A stretch of 64,000 nucleotides of DNA from Lytechinus pictus. Its lineage: Eukaryota > Echinodermata > Echinoidea > Temnopleuroida > Toxopneustidae. The stretch spans positions 74,818,420 to 74,882,419 of the forward strand of contig NC_087247.1 of assembly GCF_037042905.1 (NCBI RefSeq), in the 5' to 3' direction. The position numbers and the translations under genes were made by a program. A model generated the notes under the pieces. That model was not told the DNA's origin, ran no database searches, and saw only the letters and a list, made by a program, of their open reading frames with translations. Positions 57,477 to 64,000 of this stretch are shown here, in pieces; the first letter of the stretch is position 1; each line of letters begins with the position of its first letter.

Positions 57477-58868
57477 AATGTTGTGTCATAAGAGAGTCTT
57501 GCACATACATTTTAACGTTGAGGTAATTCTCAAAATGACCTTTAACCTTACCATGTGACCTCCTACTGCAGCATAACATGCAGGTCTCCAAGTACGTCTA
57601 CAACCAAAGTTTGGGTGAAAGTTGACTTACGGTTGCAGAGTTATGTGTCATAAGAGTCTTGCATGTAAACTTTAACATTTACCTCAAAATGACCTTTAAC
57701 CTTACCATGTGACCTCCGACTGCAGCATGACATGTAGGTCTCCTAAATACATCTACAATCCAAGTTTGGTTTATAAATGACTTACAGTTGCAGAGTTACT
57801 ATGTGTCATAAGAGAGTCTTGCACGTAAACTTTAACGTCAACCTCAAAATGACATTTGACCTTACCATGTCACCTCCGACTGCAGCATAACATGCAGGTC
57901 TCCTATTTCTACAACCCAAGTTTGGGTGAAAAGTGACTTACGGTTGTGGAGTTATGTGTCAAAAGAGGTATTTGAACTTTAACATTTACCTTAAAATGAC
58001 CTTAGAACTCACCATGTGACTTCAGACTGCAGCATAACATGAGGTCTCCTAAGTACCTCTACAACCCGAGTTAGGATGAAAAGTGACTTATGGTTGCACA
58101 ATTATCTGTCACAAGAAAGTCTTGCACATAAACTTTAAGTTTACCTCAAAATGACCTTTGACCTTACCCTGTAACCTCTGACTGCAGCATAACATGCAGG
58201 TCTCCTAAGTACATCTACAACCCAAGTTTGGTGAAAAGTGACTTACGGTTATGGAGTTATGTGCCATAAGAGAGTCTTGTACGTTGACTTTAATGTTGAC
58301 TTTTACATGTAAACTTTAACGTTGAGGTCAAAGTAACCTTTGACCTTACCATGTGACCTCAGACTGCAGCATCACATGCAGGTCTCCTAAGTACAGCTAC
58401 AATCCAAGTTTGGTTTATAATAAGTAACTTAACTTTGCATAGTTATGTGTCATAAGAGTCTTGCACATAAACTTAAACGTTTACCTCAAAATGACCTTTA
58501 ACCTTACCCTGTAACCTCCGACTGCAGCATAACATGCAGGTCTCCTAAGTACATCTACAACCCAAAATTTGGTGAAAAGTGACTTACGGTTATGGAGTTA
58601 TGTGCCATAAGAGAGTCTTGTACGTTGACTTTAATGTTGACTTTTACATGTAAACTTTAACGTTGAGGTCAAAGTAACCTTTGACCTTACCATGTGACCT
58701 CAGACTGCAGCATCACATGCAGGTCTCCTAAGTACATCAACAACCCAAGTTTGGGTGAAAAGTGACCTACAATGTATGGTTGCAGAGTTATGCGTCATAA
58801 TGTTTTTGACGGACGGACGACATTTGGATCCCTTAGCCTCGCCTTCACCTCTGGTGGGCGAGACAAAA
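57477..58868. mobile_element. satellite-cored element (family S)
   Basis: Eight or so units of about 155-165 bp: TGTGTCATAAGAGAGTCTTG, AAACTTTAACGTT, CTCAAAATGACCTTTGACCT, TACCATGTGACCTC, GACTGCAGCATAACATGCAG, GTCTCCTAAGTACATCTACA. The right end GACGGACGGACGACATTTGG ... GGTGGGCGAGACAAAAA resembles the family P terminus. One perfect DR1 (58152) and several one-mismatch versions. Confidence 0.75.
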
Positions 58869-59430
58869 AGGAAAGAGAAGGAAAATGAGAAAGGAAAAAA
58901 AGTAGGGGAAATGAGGTATAGAGAGAGAGAGGAGAGAATAGGAAGGGGAGGGGGAGAGGGAAGAACTCAGACAGACTGCACCCCGATAGCGTCTCAACAG
59001 AAGATGCGTCTGGGTGTTGGCTGGGAGTTGTTTTTCTACCCAAGTTGGAGCAGGCCGAAATTTGGAAAAATCCTTCCCGACACAGTCCTACTTTTATCTC
59101 ATTGGGAGCATCTTAATAGGTACATGTAGGGATAATTTTGAATTATTTTTTTCACCCTGGCTTTATCAGGGCAGGGCAGTCAAAAAAGTGTCTGTAAAGA
59201 CTGGACTTTGGTCTATTCTGGTGCTAATTACAATTCTGAATTTATAATGTAAAAGACATAGAAAATTCTAACACAAGAAATTATTTTGTTTGTTGAAGAG
59301 AAAGTTATCATCAGAAAATTCCCTAATGAAAGACGACCCATTATCTCGCATAAAGAGAACAAACATAGGGCTATGTTATCACAGAAAAAGATGGAGGGGT
59401 GATTTTTTTGCCTTAATTTGCCTTAATTTG
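58869..59430. other. unassigned DNA up to the duplication junction
   Basis: A short purine-rich tail (58865-58970), then unremarkable DNA. The junction is at the CCAAGAC before the C tract. Confidence 0.4.
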
Positions 59431-59805
59431 CCAAGACCCCCCCCCCCCCCCGATAGGGTTAAGATTCCTTACATTTCAAGATACCCAGTACATGGAAATA
59501 AATCAAAGTGATTTTAGACTGAAACATCTGGGCCCAGTCTTAAAAAAAATTTCGATTGATCAAATCAATCTCAAGAAAATGGAAATCCATCCATACCATC
59601 ATTTTTTTCTCCAGGAATTTTGCACAATCTTCTTAGTAAACAAAGAGAATCACACTGAATCTTCCAGAGAATGGTGAATGTATCAATATACATCATATCT
59701 AAAAAAATGTTTTTAACAAATTTGCATTTAGATGCTGATGGCCATCCATAGTTGAGATTGATTGGATCAATTGCAACCCTTTGTAAGACGGGGCCGAGTA
59801 CTTAC

Positions 59806-59988
59806 TGTTAAAGGTACATCTAAACCAAGTGGCTTAAGGACCTTCTGTGCCCATGCTCCTGGGGTGAGGATGAGTTGACGGGTCTTATATGTGGCCTTGT
59901 TTGTCCTTACAATCACCACAGTACCAGGGGTGATCTCAAGAACCTTCTCTTCTTCTTTCAGAATGCCACCGCAATCCTTAAATCTATC
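59806..59988 (-). CDS. PIPOX: PIPOX-family oxidase exon D, copy 2
   Basis: Identical in coding sequence and splice sites to 53437-53619. In transcript order it comes before exon K copy 1. Joining this exon to K copy 1 shifts the frame and reaches TGA after 16 codons, so a functional mRNA must skip one copy of each exon, or the duplication is an assembly artefact. Confidence 0.9.
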
Positions 59989-61614
59989 CTGTGAATATAA
60001 TCAATAACTCCTCAAGACTTCTATTTGTCAAGACAGACCTGGATGCTGTGGCATACCTGTATAATATATTGATGTTACCCTACAGGTCATACCATGCCAC
60101 CATAGTGAGCTAAATGTAGATAGGTTGAAGTGGAGGGGTGAAGGGGGTCCCAATGACAAATCCAGATTGGACAATTCTTGTTCAAGACATTAATGGTTAA
60201 TTCTACTGTATAACGGGTTAGGAGCCAATTAAAAAGAAAGTTTCCATAGTACTTGCCACAGTGACAAACAGGATTAAGAATGAATTCATGGTCATCAAGT
60301 ACAGTACAATGCGCTTGGAAAAGGGTGTTGTATTGATTGGTCTTAATATCGTTGGTATTACAAATTATATACTTTTTAAAAAAATGTTCTATTTTAATTG
60401 TAATAGAAATGTGCCCTGTAGAAATGTGGCTTTCCCTTGAAAATATTGCAAATGGAGGACTACAAGAAATAATAATTGTACAATAAGTTTTATAGAACAA
60501 GACACTGCTTGGTTTGGGGTTATACTATTCATGAACTTGGCAACTTCAAGCAAATTTTTAAACCAGATTTATTGCATAATTGATTGAAACATCTGCAAGA
60601 AAATTGAGTAGTGAGAATATCTCTGTTTGTTTTGGAAGCGCCTCAGATCTAGGGCCAGGATAAACTCATGGTCTGAAATTAAGATCTGTCAAAATGCCAG
60701 AGAGAAGGTCAAATTGGGATGCGTTAATAATGAAGTCAGATTGAAAAGAAAAAATAAAAGCTTGCAGTGCCTCCAGCTTGTGTTTATCATAACTACAAAA
60801 TAATGCATACACGATGTTATCTTTTCAAGAGATTTTGATTTACTGAGAGAAATCATTCTCAAAGTATTAAATTATAACCTTGAATAACAGATTTTATTAC
60901 CCTTCACATTGAATTAATTCTTAGACTTTAGAGTTAAAAAAGTAATAGGAGTTCCAAGGTTGCATATTAAGTAAAATCATTTGATTTTATTTATGACCTA
61001 CAGTGATTGATTTTATCACTCATTGCATCAATGGGAACTCTTTGATTATCTCTAGCTTGTTTAATAGAGCTCAAAGGGCATTTTAAGCTGTAAAGAAAAA
61101 TTGCTGTCACTGCATTTCGCACTATGGAAACATTTAGTGTGTGTGTGTATGTGTGTTTTTCCTTCGTTGTCAATATATATGACTTCATGTGTAATATTTG
61201 ACTCATCTATCCTCAAGAACAAACATTGACAACCATTAATATGTCATAATAAAATGAACAGGTCTCAACTTTCAAATAGCATCTGTAGGATTCATATCAT
61301 TCCATGTAATGTATTTTACAAATTTTTGATAAAAATAATGGATACTATGCCAACCAAAGTTCTCTATAACTTCAGAAATAAATATCAAGTAATAAATTTA
61401 ATAAAAAAGTGATCTACACTGTAGAGAGTTAGTATTATTTGTATTGTTTCATTTTCTATTTGTGCCTTCCACCTTACTATACTGGGAGCTACTTCAAAAG
61501 TTTACAGTTTGTATCATACCTATTCCTACTAAATAGTATCAGGGAGCAAACACATGGCAGCCACATACATGTACTCATGCATGGTTACTAGTACAATAAT
61601 TGATTAATATTTAC
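59989..61614. other. PIPOX intron, no gene seen (copy 2)
   Basis: Duplicate of 53620-55245. Confidence 0.4.
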
Positions 61615-61831
61615 CTGGTATGCACGTAAAGCCTTGTCTGCTCTTAGAGTACCTCCATCATAATCCATAAAGACCAGTGATTCTTTAGGAAAATCTATCT
61701 CAGGGTATTCTTTCTTGAGAGCTTCATGGTCAAGGATCCTGTGTGCTCTTTTAAACTTTCTCATCTGTTCCAAAGAACTGTCATACAGTGAACGCATTGG
61801 TGGGAGTGAGATAGTCAAAAGACCTGTCTTC
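61615..61831 (-). CDS. PIPOX: PIPOX-family oxidase exon K, copy 2
   Basis: Identical to 55246-55462, with the same splice sites. It is the most 5' PIPOX exon in the window; the exon supplying its first codon's two bases and the N-terminus must lie beyond 64000. Confidence 0.9.
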
Positions 61832-62504
61832 CTAATGTTCAAGATAATGGAAATAAAATGAACAAAGCACATTTACTACAATGATAATTTAAACAAATAT
61901 AACAAGAAAATTAATTTCTTTGGATTCAGAATGGAGAACTCCCCAACAGAGGTTGTTGTCCAGGCCTGGAGATGGTTGCACTGTGTCAGGTGCTCCTGGT
62001 GTTCAAGGTGATGTGGTAACCCAGTAATGATATCTTGCAAGTTATATGTGTTCAGTGCTATAGAGCAGTTTGGACATGCTATTATCAAACCAACTTTATC
62101 CTTTGATCAATTTAACTATAAAAGGAATTATTCAGAATGGCACAATAAAATTAACTCAGCTTTTTTTTACATTCTTGGTGAGACAAATTACATCACCTGT
62201 GCTGTAAAGTAATTAACATGCATTTAAAAAAAAATACAAACAAATAAGTTGCACAAAATGGCTTATGATTCTCTTATGATACCATGGGTCATGTAAGTAA
62301 TGTTGAACAATGCCTCAAGTTTTTTTCCATGTAACTATGGACATTCCTACCCTGCTCTAAATTTTCAATGAATTTGATTTGCCTGCAGATTTTTGTTGTC
62401 TTTAAAAATCATGTTTTTGCCTCTACATTTCTTTAAGGATTATGAAATTTGAAGTATGTGCTCGGTTGCAGTTTGGAAAAATTTGAAATCCTAATTTATG
62501 TTTC
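61832..62504. other. PIPOX intron, no gene seen (copy 2)
   Basis: Duplicate of 55463-56135. Confidence 0.35.
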
Positions 62505-63096
62505 TTAAAGGACAAGTCCACCCCAACAAAAATGTGATTTTGAATAAAAAGAGAAAAATCCAACAAACATAACACTGAAAATGTCATCAAAATCGGATGT
62601 AAAATAAGAAGTTATGACATTTTAAAGTTTCGCTTAATTTCACAAAACAGTTATATGCACATCCTGACTGGTATGCAAATGAGGAGATTATGACGTCATC
62701 CACTCACTATTTCTTTTGTATTTTATTATATGAAATATTCTAATTTTCTCCTCATTGTCAATTGATAAAACGATTAATTCCTCCCTGATCATGTGGAATT
62801 AGCATTGTTTGATACTATATGGTTCAGTCAAGTTGGTCCTTATTGTTGAATCTATAAAAAATGAAATATTGTATAACTCAAACAATAAAAAACAAAAGAA
62901 ATAGTGAGTGATGGACATCATCAACTGACTCACCTAGTTGTGCATATCAATGTTTTGTGAAAAATAAGCGAGACTTTAAAATGTCATAACTTTCTTATTT
63001 CACATCCGATTTTGATGAAATTTTCAGCACTATGCTAGTTTGATTTTTCTCTATTTATTCAAGTCAGCATTTTCCTGGGGTGGACTTGACCTTTAA
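62505..63096. mobile_element. 590-bp long-hairpin MITE, TTAA type (copy 2)
   Basis: Duplicate of 56136-56727. Confidence 0.8.
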
Positions 63097-63257
63097 TAGG
63101 CAGTGCCCTGGCAGAGGGCAGGTAGAAAAAGGGGGGTGGAATTCCTCGATGAGGCAATAAAACCGCGGGTCGGAGCCTCCGTGCTCTGTCTTAACAGACA
63201 CTTACTGAAATCCTACCCTGGTAAGGTTTCCATACCGACCATGGATGCCCCCCCCCC

Positions 63258-63829
63258 AAAAAAAAAAAGAGAGAGACAGACAGAGGGAGAAGCTAATGAA
63301 AGAAAAGAGAAGAAAGACACATAAAGAAGACGAGAATAGGGAGGAAAAGGGAAGAGGAAAAAGAGAGAAAAGGTGAAAGAAAATAAAGGAAGGGGAGAGG
63401 GGAAAGAAAAAGAGGGGGAAGAGAGAATTTAATGGAAGGAAATGAAAGGAGAGCTAGAAGGGAAAGAAAAGAAAGTGGGAAAAGGAGAGAGAAAAGGAGG
63501 AAAGAAAAGAAGTAGAAGGAAAAAAGGAAAAGAGAGAAAAGTAAAAGAGAGAGAAGAGAAATGGGGAGAGGGAAGAAAGGGGAAATGAGAAAATGAGAGG
63601 GGAGAGAAAAGAAAGGGGAGAGAAAAGGAGAGCAAAAGAGGAAGGGAAAGGAAATAAAAAGAGAAAAGAAAAGGAGAGTGAAAAAGAAGGGGAGAAAGAG
63701 AAATAGACAAGGCAAATGTAGGAGAGAACAGGGAAGAGAAGAGAAACAAGAACGAATTATTAAAGGGAAGAGGAAAGGAGAAAGAAATCAATGAAGGAAA
63801 GGGAGAGGAAAAATAAACAAGGCATAATC
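63258..63829. repeat. purine tract, copy 2
   Basis: Duplicate of 56889-57476, shorter by one 16-bp unit. Confidence 0.9.
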
Positions 63830-64000
63830 AATGTTGTGTCATAAGAGAGTCTTGCACATACATTTTAACGTTGAGGTAATTCTCAAAATGACCTTTAACC
63901 TTACCATGTGACCTCCTACTGCAGCATAACATGCAGGTCTCCAAGTACGTCTACAACCAAAGTTTGGGTGAAAGTTGACTTACGGTTGCAGAGTTATGTG
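63830..64000. mobile_element. start of satellite-cored element (family S), copy 2
   Basis: Matches 57477-57647; cut by the window edge. Confidence 0.75.

Larger units (their letters stand above)
53061..59430. repeat. 6.37-kb direct duplication, copy 1
   Basis: Sequence from CCAAGAC at 53061 recurs from 59431 to the end of the window, offset 6369-6370 bp, with almost no differences: one C fewer in the C tract, G53178 to A59547, and one 16-bp unit missing from the purine tract (offset becomes 6353). Copy 1 carries two PIPOX exons, a TTAA MITE, a purine tract and a satellite-cored element. Confidence 0.95.
59431..64000. repeat. 6.37-kb direct duplication, copy 2 (runs off the window)
   Basis: Matches 53061 onward to near identity up to the last base shown, so the true right breakpoint is outside the window. 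Confidence 0.95.

Overview
The window looks like a piece of a repeat-rich marine invertebrate chromosome, most likely an echinoderm. That assignment is an inference from style: frequent TAGGCCTA-like words, long G/C homopolymers, very many hairpin MITEs, and satellite-cored elements of the kind known from bivalves and sea urchins. Coding density is very low. There are no operons, prokaryotic signals, rRNA genes, tRNA genes or CRISPR arrays.

One host gene can be read with confidence. It is the 3' two thirds to three quarters of a peroxisomal sarcosine/L-pipecolate oxidase (PIPOX family) on the minus strand. Six exon types with GT-AG introns and matching phases run from about 61.8 kb down to the stop at 26979. 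They encode about 306 residues ending in Ala-Lys-Leu, a peroxisomal targeting signal. The N-terminal exons with the FAD-binding glycine motif are not in the window and should lie beyond its right edge. A second, uncertain gene is suggested by two phase-compatible plus-strand exons at 4.4 and 8.7 kb.

Layout. 1-8.8 kb: local repeats, a TA-flanked MITE, a 400-bp hairpin MITE, a SINE, a 25-bp minisatellite and the candidate small gene. 9-23.4 kb: a nested transposon graveyard with a diverged tandem array, TTAA hairpin elements, two copies of a GGTCTAAT minisatellite, two opposed 1-kb TIR elements, a long inverted repeat around a dead LINE, and a LINE split by two insertions. 23.4-27 kb: AT-rich 3' flank of PIPOX with hairpin MITEs. 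27-53 kb: large PIPOX introns with LINE and SINE pieces, satellite-cored elements, and a nearly intact Ty3/gypsy-type LTR retrotransposon (33222-39196). 53-64 kb: a nearly identical 6.37-kb direct duplication carrying two PIPOX exons.

The most notable observations are these. (1) The duplicated exon pair cannot be spliced in series without a frameshift. (2) Eight perfect DR1 nuclear-receptor sites lie inside tandem repeats in the introns of this peroxisomal gene. (3) Eight perfect RFX X-box palindromes lie inside two other tandem families. (4) A 21-bp duplication in the retrotransposon integrase stretches its D-E spacing from 35 to 42 residues.
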